Of a stretch of 64,000 nucleotides of DNA, positions 25,724 to 36,000 are shown piece by piece. The DNA is from Chloroflexota bacterium (GTDB lineage Bacteria > Chloroflexota > UBA11872): NCBI GenBank assembly GCA_022821905.1, contig JAJECS010000022.1, forward strand, positions 57,235 to 121,234. The letters are read 5' to 3'. The notes below the pieces were generated by a model. The model saw only the letters and a list, made by a program, of their open reading frames with translations, was not told the origin of the DNA and ran no database searches. Each line of letters opens with the position of its first letter. The stretch's first letter is position 1. Made by a program: the position numbers and the translations under genes.

Positions 25724-27580
25724 CTAGTCGGACCCGCGTTCCTCGCTTGGCGCCCCGTTGTCCGAGGACGAACCGTTTGCACCGCTGGCGCCATTCGAGG
25801 CGTCGTCGCTGCCGAAGACGTAGGGCTCGGGCGCCGACACGCCGGCCGTCACCAGCACGGGCGGCTCGGGCAGCGCCTTGGGCTCGTTGCCGGCGGCGAT
25901 CATCTCGTCGTAGCGCGTGACCAGGTCCTCGACGTCCTGGCCGTCGACCTCATCCTGATCGATGAGCAGCTGGGCCAGGTCGTGCATGGCGCCGGAGTAC
26001 TGCGTGAGCAGGGACTTCACCTTGCGGTACTCCTGGTCCAGGATCTGGTCAATCTTGCGCTTCATGTCGGGCGCGGTGGCCGACACGGCCGGGCCGAATG
26101 GCAGGGTCGAGTAGAAGCTGCCGTCCATGCCCCACACGCTGAGCATGTGGAAGGCCATGTGCGTGGCGTGGGCGAAGTCGGACGTCACGCCGACGGTTGG
26201 CGAACCAATGAACAGCTCTTCCGCCGCGCGGCTGGCGAGCGACACCTGGATGCTGGCGAGCAGCTCCTCGCGCACCAGCACGCGCTTCTCCTCGACCGGC
26301 TTGTAGGCCGCCAGGCCGAGCGCGCTGCCGTGCCGAATGATGGTGACCTTGGTGAGCCGCTCCCAGTGCTTGAGCTTGACTTGGGCGATGGCGTGGCCGG
26401 CCTCGTGGTAGGCCAGGCGGCGCCGGTCTTCCTGCGTGAGGCCGCGAATCGGCTCTCGCAGGCCCCATTCGTGGTTCTCACGTGCGCGCGAGAAGTCCGC
26501 GTAGGAGATGGCGTCGCGCCCGTCGAAGTGGGCGTGGATCACGGCCTCATTGATGACGTACTTAATCTCGACCGGGCTGTAGTCGATGGTGTCGTTGCCC
26601 ATGCGGTCGATGGGCATTTCCTCGTGCCGCACCTTGGCCAGGTAGTACTCGATGATGTCCTTCCGGCCTTCGAAGTCCGGCTTGTCGACGTGGATCTTGC
26701 GGTCGAAGCGACCGGGCCGCAGCAGCGCCTGGTCGAGCACGGAGGCGATGTTGGTGGCGCCGACGGTGAGCACCGGCGGCGGCATGGCGCGGCCCTTCTT
26801 GAGGCCGAGCGTGCGCAGCAGCCGCGCGAACAGCCCGTTGTCGAAGTTGGGCGGGTCCATCTGCAGCAGCAGCTCGTTGAGCAAGCCCAATCCGCCGCCG
26901 CCCATCATTCCGCCCATCATCCCCATGCCCATGCCCCCGCCCATCTGGCTGGTGCGGGAGGTGCCGATGGCGTCGATCTCGTCGATGAAGACGATGCAGC
27001 CGCCGTGCCGGCGCGCCAGCTTGCGGGCCTTGCCGTAGAGCATGCGGACGCGCAGCGGGCCGATGCCGATGAACATGGCTTGCAGGCTCGGGGCGGAGAG
27101 GTAGCCGAACGGCAACCCGGCCTCGCTGGCCATGACCTGCGCCAGATAGCTCTTGCCGGTGCCCGGCGGGCCTTCGAGCAGCAGCCCGCGGATGGTCTCA
27201 CCGCCCATGCGCTTGAACTCGCGCACGCCGCGCAGCAGCGTGACCACGCGCCGCGCGACCTCGAGGATCTGATCGTTGCCGCGGTAGTCGGAGAACCACA
27301 CGCCGGTCTCACCCGGCTGTACCCAATAGGTTCGGCCCCGCCCCAGGATGTAGAACAGGGCGCCGAACTGGACGATCAGGAACATCATCGCGAAGAGCAG
27401 CTGCGCGATGAATTGCAGGATTCCGACCGTGATCTCGGTGGCCTGCGTCAGCCCCAGCAGCAACGCGCCGGTGATCACCAGGTAGAGGGTGATCGCGCGC
27501 CAATTTTCGCGGATAAAGGTCAGCGGGCTCCGCCGGGCGGCGGCGCGTCGCCGAATATCAGAGTCGATGGTCATGCCCAT
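25724..27580 (-). CDS. Membrane-anchored FtsH-like AAA+ metalloprotease with a Met/Gly-rich insertion
   Basis: This 618-residue FtsH-family protein has two N-terminal membrane segments (about 31-47 and 58-80), a Walker A GPPGTGKS (137-144), Walker B CIVFIDEID (195-203) and a second-region-of-homology arginine segment (LLRPGRFDRKI). The M41 zinc motif HEAGH is at 392-396, with the third-ligand segment TSDFAHAT downstream. It differs from housekeeping FtsH in the missing periplasmic loop, a run of Met and Gly at 213-232, and an insertion at about 243-269 before LTVGATN. The tail is Ser/Asn/Gly rich. ATG 27580 has GGGGAGA upstream. It probably degrades membrane proteins. Confidence 0.82.
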   Translation of the reverse strand: MGMTIDSDIRRRAAARRSPLTFIRENWRAITLYLVITGALLLGLTQATEITVGILQFIAQLLFAMMFLIVQFGALFYILGRGRTYWVQPGETGVWFSDYRGNDQILEVARRVVTLLRGVREFKRMGGETIRGLLLEGPPGTGKSYLAQVMASEAGLPFGYLSAPSLQAMFIGIGPLRVRMLYGKARKLARRHGGCIVFIDEIDAIGTSRTSQMGGGMGMGMMGGMMGGGGLGLLNELLLQMDPPNFDNGLFARLLRTLGLKKGRAMPPPVLTVGATNIASVLDQALLRPGRFDRKIHVDKPDFEGRKDIIEYYLAKVRHEEMPIDRMGNDTIDYSPVEIKYVINEAVIHAHFDGRDAISYADFSRARENHEWGLREPIRGLTQEDRRRLAYHEAGHAIAQVKLKHWERLTKVTIIRHGSALGLAAYKPVEEKRVLVREELLASIQVSLASRAAEELFIGSPTVGVTSDFAHATHMAFHMLSVWGMDGSFYSTLPFGPAVSATAPDMKRKIDQILDQEYRKVKSLLTQYSGAMHDLAQLLIDQDEVDGQDVEDLVTRYDEMIAAGNEPKALPEPPVLVTAGVSAPEPYVFGSDDASNGASGANGSSSDNGAPSEERGSD

Positions 27581-27852
27581 GCCGGCGTCTCCCCCCGAGC
27601 GTGGCCTATGGCGCGTCGCTCGCGGCGCGCACCATGCCGCCTGGCGATGAACTGCGAGTATACCCCCGGGGGCGGCGCCGAAGGTGAGGATACGCACGTA
27701 GCGACCGCGATCCCGTTGGTCGAGTCGCCGGAGAACCGCCGAATTCTCAAGGAGAACTCGGCCTGCGTGTCTCGCAATCCGTTCAATAGTCCCTACGAGT
27801 CGCGCGGAGTGACCGGATTGGGTCGGCCGTCATCGACCGATTCAGGCGATCC
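27581..27852. other. Intergenic region between the Lon-like and FtsH-like genes
   Basis: This 272-bp stretch shows no gene of its own. The Lon-like gene upstream on the same strand could read through, or the FtsH-like gene could have its own promoter here. I see no strong -35/-10 pair. Confidence 0.35.
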
Positions 27853-30267
27853 CTAGCGGGCGGGGCCGTCGTGCCAGCGCCGGCCGAAGAGGGCCAAACG
27901 CGCCTGCACCATGCCGAAGACCGAGTCCGGGTGATAGCGCATGCTCGCGCCGCCAGACCCGGCGGGCACGCCTGTGAGCAACTCGATGCCGCCGCCGATC
28001 GTGTCGGTGGTGTAGACGTGGAACCGTCCGGCGTCGATGGCCCTGGCCACGTCCCAGCGCAGGGTGAGGTGCCTGGCGTTCGCGGCCGGCAGCAGCACGC
28101 CCTGCGCGCCGGTGAGCCCGCGCTGGCGGCACAGATCGAAAAACCCCTCGACCTTTTGCGTGACGCCGCCGACGGCCTGGACCTGGCCGTGTTGATTCAC
28201 CGAGCCCGTCACGGCCACGTCCTGCCGCAGGGGCAGGCCGCTGAGGCTCGAGAGCAACACGTAGAGCTCGGCGGAGGACGCGCTGTCGCCCTCGATGCCG
28301 CCGTAGGACTGCTCGAAGACCAGGGTGGCGCTGAGGCTCAGCGGTCCCTCGATCCCAAAGGTCCCGCTCACGAATCCCGAAAGGATCATGGCGCCCTTGT
28401 CGTGGATGGGCCCGGTGAGCTTGGCCTCGCGATCGATGCTGAGCACGCCGTCGCGTCCGGGGTAGGTGCGCGCCGAAATCCGGTGCACCTGGCCGAACTC
28501 GTGGCCGCCCAGGCCGACGATGGACAGTCCGTTGACCTGCCCGACCGCCGCGCCTTCGATCTCCACCATCACGGTGCCGTCGGCGATCCGGTCGCGGATC
28601 TTCTCCTCGGTGAGGTTGCTGCGGCGGATGCGCTCGTCGATCGACGACCAGACGTGCTCCTCGCCGACCAGGTCGGCCCCCGCCCGGCGCGCCCAGTGCC
28701 CGGCTTCCCGGATGATGTCGCTGAGGTCGCCGAACCGGGTCGATAGGCGGCGGCGGTCCTGCGCCAAACGCACGCCTTCCTCGACCACCCGCGCGACGGC
28801 CGTGCGGTCGAAGTGCGGCAGGTCCTCGTCGCGACAGCAGGCGGCGATGAACCGGGCATAGCGGTTCATGTTGGCGTCGTTGAGCTCGATCTCGGTGTCA
28901 AGTTCGGCTCGCACCTTGAAGAGGTCGCCGAAGTCGGGGTCTACGTCGTGCAGCAGGTAGTAGACCCAGGGCGCACCCACCAGCGCCACCTTGACATCCA
29001 GCGGAATGGGCTCGGGATCGAGACGCGCCGGAGGGGCCAACCCAAATCCCTCCGCCGCGGTCTCGATGCGGATCACCTGATCGCGCAGCGCCCGCTTGAG
29101 CCCGTCATAGGCCGCGGCATTGGGCAGCACGTCCTCGGCCTGCACGACCAGGAATCCGCCGTTCGCCCCGTGGAGCGCGCCCGGCTTGATCATGGTGAAG
29201 TCGGTGGTGACGGCGGCCATGGTCTGGCGCTGCTCGATCTGGCCGAAGAGGTTGGGGTAGGTGGGGTGTCCCTCGCGGACCAGCGGCGCGCCGCTGTCGG
29301 GGGCATGGGTCACGAGCACGTTGACCTGATAGGGCCGGAGGGGGTCGGCCTGGTATCGAGCCGCGCGGTCCGGCGTCGCGTCGCTTTCGTCGCTCTCACG
29401 GAATACTTCGAAGTTCTCGGTCGCGTGCTGTTCGACCTCGAGCAAGTGGGCCGTGACGTCATCATGGCTCCGGTAGGCCTCGCGCAAGTCTTCGAGCAGC
29501 GGCCGGACGACGCTGCGGGCCACGTCGACGTTGAGTGCGTGCAGTTCGGCGCGCGCCCGACGCTGCCGCCGGCGCAGGGCCCGCATGCTGTCCGCCAGGG
29601 CATCGTCGAGAACTTCCCGGGCTTGCTGAAGGGCGCGGCGCTCGGACTCCGGCAGTTGCCGCAGCGCCTCCGGCGTGAGCGGTTCACCGTCGCGCACCGC
29701 GGCCACGCTGAGACCCACCGGCGTCTGAACGATCGCATGGCCCGCGGCTTGGGCTTGCTGGTTCAGGGCATGGAGCGCGGCCTGCCGCTCCGCCTGCTCC
29801 AACAGGGCGATGGCGCGCCGCTGCGCCTCGTATTCGTCGGTGGCGAAGGCCCGCGCCATCTCGACCTGGAGCGCATCCACCAGATCGGCCATCTGCCGCC
29901 GAAACTCGGGCGCGGCGCCAGGCGGCAGACGCAGCGCCCGCGGGCGGTGCGGTTCGTCGAAGTTGTGGACATAGCACCAATCGGACGGCGTGGGGCGGCT
30001 GTCCGCGACGGAACGAAGTCGCTCGAAGATCATGGAGGTGCGGCCAGTGCCCGGAAGTCCCATGGCGAAGATGTTGAATCCGGGGCTGCGGATATCCAGG
30101 CCGAACTCTAGCGATCGCTCGGCGCGCTCCTGGCCAATCAGCGCGTCCGGCCGCTCGAGCTCGGCGGTGGACTCGAAGCCCAGCGCGTCCTGATCGCAGG
30201 TCCAGCGCACCGCGTCGGCGGATAGCTCGGACACGTCCTGGGGGAGGCTGCGCGAATCGCGGTGCAC
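27853..30267 (-). CDS. Lon-like ATP-dependent protease (AAA_32/Lon C-terminal type)
   Basis: This 804-residue protein belongs to the Lon-related family with an N-terminal AAA_32-type ATPase split by a long helical insertion (about 130-330, rich in Glu/Arg/Gln) and a C-terminal Lon protease domain. Walker A reads GLPGTGRTS (70-78). The peptidase Ser is in GDSAS (S662) and the Lys about 43 residues later in KVEGFF (K705), giving the Ser-Lys dyad. It lacks the classical Lon LAN domain. Translation starts at GTG 30267. Its location next to an FtsH-like protease suggests a shared quality-control role. Confidence 0.85.
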   Translation of the reverse strand: MHRDSRSLPQDVSELSADAVRWTCDQDALGFESTAELERPDALIGQERAERSLEFGLDIRSPGFNIFAMGLPGTGRTSMIFERLRSVADSRPTPSDWCYVHNFDEPHRPRALRLPPGAAPEFRRQMADLVDALQVEMARAFATDEYEAQRRAIALLEQAERQAALHALNQQAQAAGHAIVQTPVGLSVAAVRDGEPLTPEALRQLPESERRALQQAREVLDDALADSMRALRRRQRRARAELHALNVDVARSVVRPLLEDLREAYRSHDDVTAHLLEVEQHATENFEVFRESDESDATPDRAARYQADPLRPYQVNVLVTHAPDSGAPLVREGHPTYPNLFGQIEQRQTMAAVTTDFTMIKPGALHGANGGFLVVQAEDVLPNAAAYDGLKRALRDQVIRIETAAEGFGLAPPARLDPEPIPLDVKVALVGAPWVYYLLHDVDPDFGDLFKVRAELDTEIELNDANMNRYARFIAACCRDEDLPHFDRTAVARVVEEGVRLAQDRRRLSTRFGDLSDIIREAGHWARRAGADLVGEEHVWSSIDERIRRSNLTEEKIRDRIADGTVMVEIEGAAVGQVNGLSIVGLGGHEFGQVHRISARTYPGRDGVLSIDREAKLTGPIHDKGAMILSGFVSGTFGIEGPLSLSATLVFEQSYGGIEGDSASSAELYVLLSSLSGLPLRQDVAVTGSVNQHGQVQAVGGVTQKVEGFFDLCRQRGLTGAQGVLLPAANARHLTLRWDVARAIDAGRFHVYTTDTIGGGIELLTGVPAGSGGASMRYHPDSVFGMVQARLALFGRRWHDGPAR

Positions 30268-30387
30268 GGGGTCGGAAGGCAGCGGGGCGCCCTCGGGATG
30301 GAACGCGGCGAAGTCTAGCAGTGGCCCCGGCGGCCGCCGCCTACACTGGCGCGCGTGCGCCGCAGCGCCGCAGAAACCGAGGAAACC

Positions 30388-31341
30388 TTGAACGTTGTGA
30401 TCGATTACCCGCTGGGCACGAACGCCGACTGGGACCCCATGCGTGCCGAGTTTCCGGACGACGAGTTCACCTGGACGGCACAGCTCGACGCGTCGTTCCC
30501 CGGCTTGAGCGAGGCGGAAGTCATCGGCTCCGGGCGTCCGCTGGGCCCCGGCGTCCTCGACGCGGCGCCGAACGTGCGCTGGGTCCAGGTTTTTTCGGCC
30601 GGCGTCGAGGAATACCTGAAATCGCCCGGCCTCCTAGGACGCGACCTGGCATTGACCAACGTGAAGGTCGTGCTGGGCAGCCACGTGGCCGAAACCGGCA
30701 TCGCCCTGCTCACCGGCCTATCGCGCGGCATCGGACCGGCGGTGCTGGCGCAGCGGGAGCACCGCTGGGATCCGTCGATCGAGGTGGACGAGCTCACGGG
30801 CAAGCGGGCGCTGGTCGTCGGCGCCGGCGGCATCGGACGCGCGCTGGCCCGCCGGCTCGACGGCCTCGAGGTCGAGGTGCGCGCTGTTGACATCTACCCG
30901 CAGGAGCCCGACGACTACATCCGCGAGGTACGGCTGGTGAGCGAGATGCCCGCCATGCTGCCCGACACCGACATCCTGGCGATCTGCTGCCCCAGCACCG
31001 CCGCGACGCAGCGCCTCATCGACACGAGCGTCTTCGATTTGCTGCCCGACGACGCGTATCTCATCAACATCTCGCGCGGCGCGGTGGTGGACACGCCGGC
31101 GCTCGTCGACGCGCTGCGCGGCGGCAGGCTACGCGGCGCGGGTCTGGACGTGCTCGACCAGGAACCGCCGCCGGCCGATCACCCGATCTGGAGCTTTCCC
31201 AACGTGATGATCACGCCGCACAACGGCGGCGCGTCGCCCTTGCGCGTGGTCCGGATCCGGGAGTTCTTCGCAAGCAACATCCGCCGCTACAAGGCGGGCG
31301 AGCCGCTAGAGAACGTGGTGGACGTCGAGGCCGGGTTCTGA
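30388..31341 (+). CDS. D-isomer 2-hydroxyacid dehydrogenase family protein
   Basis: This NAD(P)-dependent dehydrogenase has about 317 residues. The nucleotide-binding motif is ALVVGAGGIGRALARRLDG. The catalytic residues are visible as the Arg in NISRGAVVD, the Glu in LDVLDQEPPP and the His in ITPHNGG. A reduced N-terminal half and the family of distant glyoxylate/hydroxypyruvate reductase-like enzymes fit; substrate unknown. I prefer TTG 30388 because a GAGGA lies just before it; GTG 30355 in frame is the alternative. Confidence 0.82.
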   Translation: MNVVIDYPLGTNADWDPMRAEFPDDEFTWTAQLDASFPGLSEAEVIGSGRPLGPGVLDAAPNVRWVQVFSAGVEEYLKSPGLLGRDLALTNVKVVLGSHVAETGIALLTGLSRGIGPAVLAQREHRWDPSIEVDELTGKRALVVGAGGIGRALARRLDGLEVEVRAVDIYPQEPDDYIREVRLVSEMPAMLPDTDILAICCPSTAATQRLIDTSVFDLLPDDAYLINISRGAVVDTPALVDALRGGRLRGAGLDVLDQEPPPADHPIWSFPNVMITPHNGGASPLRVVRIREFFASNIRRYKAGEPLENVVDVEAGF

Positions 31342-31356
31342 GAGACGTGTTGGCGG

Positions 31357-32139
31357 CTAGATGACGTTGCCGGTGCCGCCGTCGATGGCGACCGCCGTGC
31401 CGGTGATGTAGGCCGCGCGCGGGGAGACGAGGAACGCCACCAGGTCGGCGACCTCTTCGGCGCGACCGATCCGCCCAAGCGGGATGTCGGCGCCCATGGC
31501 GGCGTAGTAATCCTCCAGCGAATCGCCCGGCGCCTCGCGCGGCCAGCGGCGCTCCCACTGCATGCTGCGAATCGAGCCCAGCATCACCGTGTTGACGCGA
31601 ATGCGATCGCCGGCAAGGTCCTTGGACAGCGCCTTGGTGAGCCCGATGCCCGCGGCGCGGCTCACTGAGGTCGGCACCGACGCGGCGCCCGGCTGCTTGC
31701 CGCCGACGGTGGTCATGTTGACGATCGCGCCGCCGCCCGCGGCCCGCAGATGCGGAATGGCCGCCCGCGCGCAGCGGATCGCGCCGTAGACCTTGAGTTG
31801 CAGATCCGCGTCCCAGTCCGCGTCGTCGACGTCCTCGAATGGCTCCGCGGCCGATTTGCCGGCGTTGTTGACGAGGATGTCCAGGCGTCCGAGACGCTGC
31901 GCCGCCACATCGACAAAGTCCTGCGCCTGATGGGCATCGGTCACGTCGAGCTGCAGCGGCTCGACACGGCGTCCGGTGGCGGCGCGGATTTCCTCAGCGG
32001 CCAGTTGAAGCGGTTCGAGGCGGCGCGCGCCGATGGCCACGTCGCAGCCTTCGGCCGCCAGCGTGGCTGCGATGGCCCGGCCGATGCCCTCGCTGCCGCC
32101 GGTGACGGCGGCGGCGAGACCGGTCAGCCGTAGGTCCAC
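31357..32139 (-). CDS. SDR-family protein with altered Tyr/Lys active site
   Basis: This 260-residue short-chain dehydrogenase/reductase has an intact Rossmann motif (VTGGSEGIGRAIA, 13-25), NNAG at 91-94 and the C-terminal ITGTAVAIDGGTGNVI. Where the catalytic Y-x-x-x-K normally sits, the sequence reads T-S-V-S-R (157-161) just before AAGIGLTKAL, so Tyr is Thr and Lys is Arg. The Ser position is T143 or T144. The protein may bind NAD(P) but work by another mechanism or be non-catalytic. It is convergent with the hydroxyacid dehydrogenase gene (15-bp gap) and heads away from 32148. Confidence 0.82.
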   Translation of the reverse strand: MDLRLTGLAAAVTGGSEGIGRAIAATLAAEGCDVAIGARRLEPLQLAAEEIRAATGRRVEPLQLDVTDAHQAQDFVDVAAQRLGRLDILVNNAGKSAAEPFEDVDDADWDADLQLKVYGAIRCARAAIPHLRAAGGGAIVNMTTVGGKQPGAASVPTSVSRAAGIGLTKALSKDLAGDRIRVNTVMLGSIRSMQWERRWPREAPGDSLEDYYAAMGADIPLGRIGRAEEVADLVAFLVSPRAAYITGTAVAIDGGTGNVI

Positions 32140-32147
32140 GCGGGTCG

Positions 32148-32390
32148 CTAGGCGTCGCCGACGACCACGTCGGCCGTGGCGTCACGCTCGGCGAGCAAGA
32201 TTTCCCGCCCCTTGCGCACGATCTCCTCGCGCTGCCGCTGCTGCCAGCTCGCGCCGGTCTTCGAGAGGAACCACAACCGCCGGGGGTAGCGCGGCACGGC
32301 GATCCACACGACTTCCATCCACGGCGGCAGGCGCGCCGGCGGGGCGACGTCGTCCCAGTGCACCGGCGTCTCGTTGATGGTCAGCGCCAC
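32148..32390 (-). CDS. Hypothetical 80-residue protein
   Basis: The frame starts at GTG 32390 behind GGAG and encodes a soluble, basic protein with an N-terminal MALTINETPVHWDDV, a Trp/Pro-rich middle (LPPWMEVVWIAVPRYPRRLW) and a charged C-terminal helix (REEIVRKGREILLAERDA). I recognise no family. It is 8 bp upstream of the SDR gene on the same strand, so the two are probably co-transcribed. Confidence 0.55.
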   Translation of the reverse strand: MALTINETPVHWDDVAPPARLPPWMEVVWIAVPRYPRRLWFLSKTGASWQQRQREEIVRKGREILLAERDATADVVVGDA

Positions 32391-32433
32391 GTTGGTCTCC
32401 TTGCATGTGCGGCGGGGATGGAATTGCGGACGT

Positions 32434-32772
32434 TCACAGGTTGAGCCTCCGGCGTACGTTATCGACGAGCGTGCGGTGCGCCTCGGGCCGCTGCCGCCGC
32501 TCCTTGAGCTTTCGCGCCACCGCGCGGTCGCTGTAATAGCGCACGGCGGCGTAGCCGGCAACTCCGATGAGGGCCATCACCGCCACGACGCCGATGACGT
32601 TGGACAGCTCCTCGCGAAAGAAGACGAAGCCGTGGAGATATCGCACGCCGATCAGGATGAGATACACGGTGACGGTGACGGAGATGGTATAGGCCAGCCG
32701 CCGTCGCAGGCCGCCGTAGATCAGCAGCGGCACGGTGGTGATGATGGCAATGATCAAGAGGGTGCGAAACAC
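32434..32772 (-). CDS. Hypothetical integral membrane protein, three helices
   Basis: This 112-residue protein has three predicted membrane helices: FRTLLIIAIITTVPLLIYGG, AYTISVTVTVYLILIGVRY and VIGVVAVMALIGVAGYAA. A basic cytoplasmic tail follows (RKLKERRQRPEAHRTL). No family recognised. It is probably the first gene of a short operon with the 80-residue protein and the SDR. Confidence 0.6.
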   Translation of the reverse strand: MFRTLLIIAIITTVPLLIYGGLRRRLAYTISVTVTVYLILIGVRYLHGFVFFREELSNVIGVVAVMALIGVAGYAAVRYYSDRAVARKLKERRQRPEAHRTLVDNVRRRLNL

Positions 32773-33065
32773 AGGCCAGACCGGGGCTTACGCCGCCGGC
32801 GATGCTACAACAGGGCGCGGGCGGGATGACATCGGCAGCTTTCAAGATGTCCCTGCGGTACGATGGGCGCCAAGTGGCGGGCGCCGTATGCCCTTGCGCC
32901 ACGCAGCTTCGGGGCTGCCCGGCGAGTACGTCGTAATCCAGACGAGGGCTGGCCGGTCGATCACCGCGACACTGATGCACCAGCGGGAGGGAGCGTTGCA
33001 TATGCCTCGATCTACGCCCCTGCTCGCCCCGTGCCAACGCACTAGCTGACTCTACCCCCAGCGTC
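32773..33065. other. Divergent intergenic region before gltB
   Basis: This 293-bp region separates the membrane-protein gene from gltB. I see no gene, no clear riboswitch and no consensus promoter pair. Confidence 0.35.
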
Positions 33066-36000
33066 ATGCACCCGACCGGACCTCTCACCACTGGCGACCG
33101 CACCCCGCGGCCGCCCGGCCCATGGGCCGAGCACGACGCCTGCGGCGTCGGTTTCATCGCGGACATCCAGGGCCGGCGGTCGCATCGCACGGTGCAACAA
33201 GCGGTGCAGGCGGTCTCGCGCCTGGGCCACCGCGGCGCGATTGCGGCGGACCGTAAGACGGGTGACGGCGCCGGCGTGCTCACGCAACTGCCGCGGGAGT
33301 TCTTCGCCGCGCACATCCGAAGCTTCGGCGAGCGCGCCGTCGATCCCGCGGACATCGCGGTGGCGATGGTGTTTCTCGACAACCGCAGCCCGCGCGGCGC
33401 ACGGCGCTTCCGCACGCTGGCGGAAGAAATCTGCGGCGAGCGCGGGATCCGGGTGGTCGGCTGGCGCCAGGTGCCGGTCGACACCTCCGTCCTCGGCGCC
33501 GGGGCCTACACCGACCGCCCCGACATTCAACAGGCCCTGCTCGTGCGAGGCCCATCGATCCCATCCGCCGACGAGTTCGAGCGCCGGCTCTATCTGGCGC
33601 GGCGCGAGCTTACGGGTCGCGCGGCACGGGAGGCGATCGAGTCCAACTACGTGGTGTCGATGTCCTCCCGGACGATCGTCTACAAGGGGTTGGTCGTCGG
33701 TGCCGAACTGGGGCACTTCTACCCGGATCTGAGCGACCCGCGATTCACGTCGTCGCTGGCGGTGTTTCACCAGCGCTACAGCACCAACACCCATCCGACC
33801 TGGCAGCTGGCCCAACCGTTTCGCATGCTGGCGCACAACGGCGAAATCAACACCCTGGACGGGAATCGCAACTGGATGGCCGCGCGGGCGGGTGCGCTGA
33901 CCAGCGAGCTGTGGGGGCGCGATCTGCCCACGCTGCTGCCCGTGACCGACGACCGGGGGTCCGACTCATACAGCCTGGACCACACCCTGGAGTTCCTGGT
34001 TGCCGGCGGTCGATCCATCGTCCATACCGCGATGATGCTGGTCCCCGAGGCGTGGGAGCACATGGAAGAAATGCCCCGCGCGCTGCGGGACTTCTATGAC
34101 TACCACCGGTGCCTCACCGAGCCATGGGACGGACCCGCGGCCCTTGCCTTCAGCGACGGTCGCTGGGTCTGCGCGGCCCTGGACCGCAACGGCCTCCGTC
34201 CGTCGCGGTACGTGATCACGGACGACGGCACGATCTGCGTGGCGTCGGAAGTTGGCGTGCTGGACATCGACGCCGAGCGCGTGGTGGAGAAGGGCCGGCT
34301 CGGGCCGGGTCAGATCATCGCCGTCGACACGGAGCAGGGACGGCTGCTGCACAACGACGAAGCCAAGCAGGGCATCGCGAGTCGAGCGCCCTATGGGGAC
34401 TGGCTGGCCGAGCACCTGGTGGATCTTGGGTCGATCCCAACGGCGCCGGACGCAGCGAACGGCGATGGTGCGGTGACCGCCCTGGCCAACGGCACGCTGA
34501 CGCAATACCAGCACGCCTTTGGATTCACCCGCGAAGACCTGACGCACATCCTCGATCCCATGGCGCGCGAGGGCCTGGACCCCGTGTTCTCGATGGGCAA
34601 TGACGCGCCGCTGGCGGTGCTGTCTGGGGTGGGACCAAGCGTGTTTAGCTACATCAAGCAGCGCTTCGCGCAGGTGACGAATCCGCCCATCGACCCATTG
34701 CGCGAGTCGCTGGTGATGTCGCTGGACGTGCGCATGGGACCGCGGGCCAGCCTGCTCAGCGAGGTGCCGGAGGCGGCGCACCTGATCCATTTGCGGTCAC
34801 CGGTGATCCGGCCGGCCGATCTCGCAGCCATCGAGTCGCTCACCGATCCGGCCTTCCGCGCGGCTCGCGTGGACGTCACGTTTCCGGCACGCGAAGGCCC
34901 GCAGGCGCTGGCCGACGCGATCGACGCCGTCTGCCGCGAAGCCGTGGACGCCGTGGAGCGCGGGGCGCATCTGCTGATCCTGACCGACGAGGCCGTCGAC
35001 GCCGAGCGCGCGCCAATTCCGATCCTGCTGGCCGTCGGCGCGATTCATCACGCCCTGATCGCGGCCGGTTGCCGCATGCGCGCCGACATCATCGCCTCCA
35101 GCGGGCAGGTGTGGGACGTGCATCACTTCTGCGCGTTGCTGGGCTATGGCGCCAGCGCGGTGTGCCCGTGGCTGGCCCTGCGGAGCGCCCAAGAGTTCAC
35201 AACCACAAACGGCCACGACGCCCAGTCCGGCGCGGACAACTTCGTGATCACGGCCGAAGCGGGCATCCGCAAGGTGATGTCGAAGATGGGCATCTCCACG
35301 CTCAGCAGCTATCGCGGCGCGCAGATCTTCGAGGCCGTGGGCCTTGCACCGGATTTGGTCGAGCGCTGTCTGCCGGGCACGCCGTCGACCATTGGCGGCG
35401 TCGGCGCCGTGCAACTCGCCGAGGACGTGCTGGCGAGACACGGGGCGGCGTTCAGCCAACCCGATCAGCGATTGCCCGATACGGGGTGGGTGCGGTTCCG
35501 CAGGAACGGCGAATTCCACGCGGCCAATCCCACGCTGGTCAAGGCGCTGCAGCGGGCGGTGCAGACGGACGATCCGGCGGACTTCGAGGCCTTCGAGCGC
35601 GCCGTTGACGATCGGGAGCCGTATGCGATTCGCGACCTGCTGCGGTTCCGACCCGCCGGTCCTCCCATTCCGCTGGACGAGGTGGAGTCGGTGGAGTCGC
35701 TGCTGCCGCGCTTTTGCACGACGGCCATGTCGATCGGCGCGCTGAGCCCGGAGGCCCACAGCACCATCAGCAAGGGCATGAACCGCATCGGCGCCCGCAG
35801 CAACACGGGCGAAGGCGGCGAAGACGCCACGTGGTACGCCCCCGACGCCTCCGGCGAGTGGCCGGACAGCCGCATCAAGCAGGTCGCGTCGGCGAGATTC
35901 GGCGTCACGCCGCAATACCTGGCGATGGCCGAGCAGCTGGAGATCAAGATGGCGCAGGGCTCCAAGCCCGGCGAAGGCGGCCAGATTCCGGCGTCGAAGG

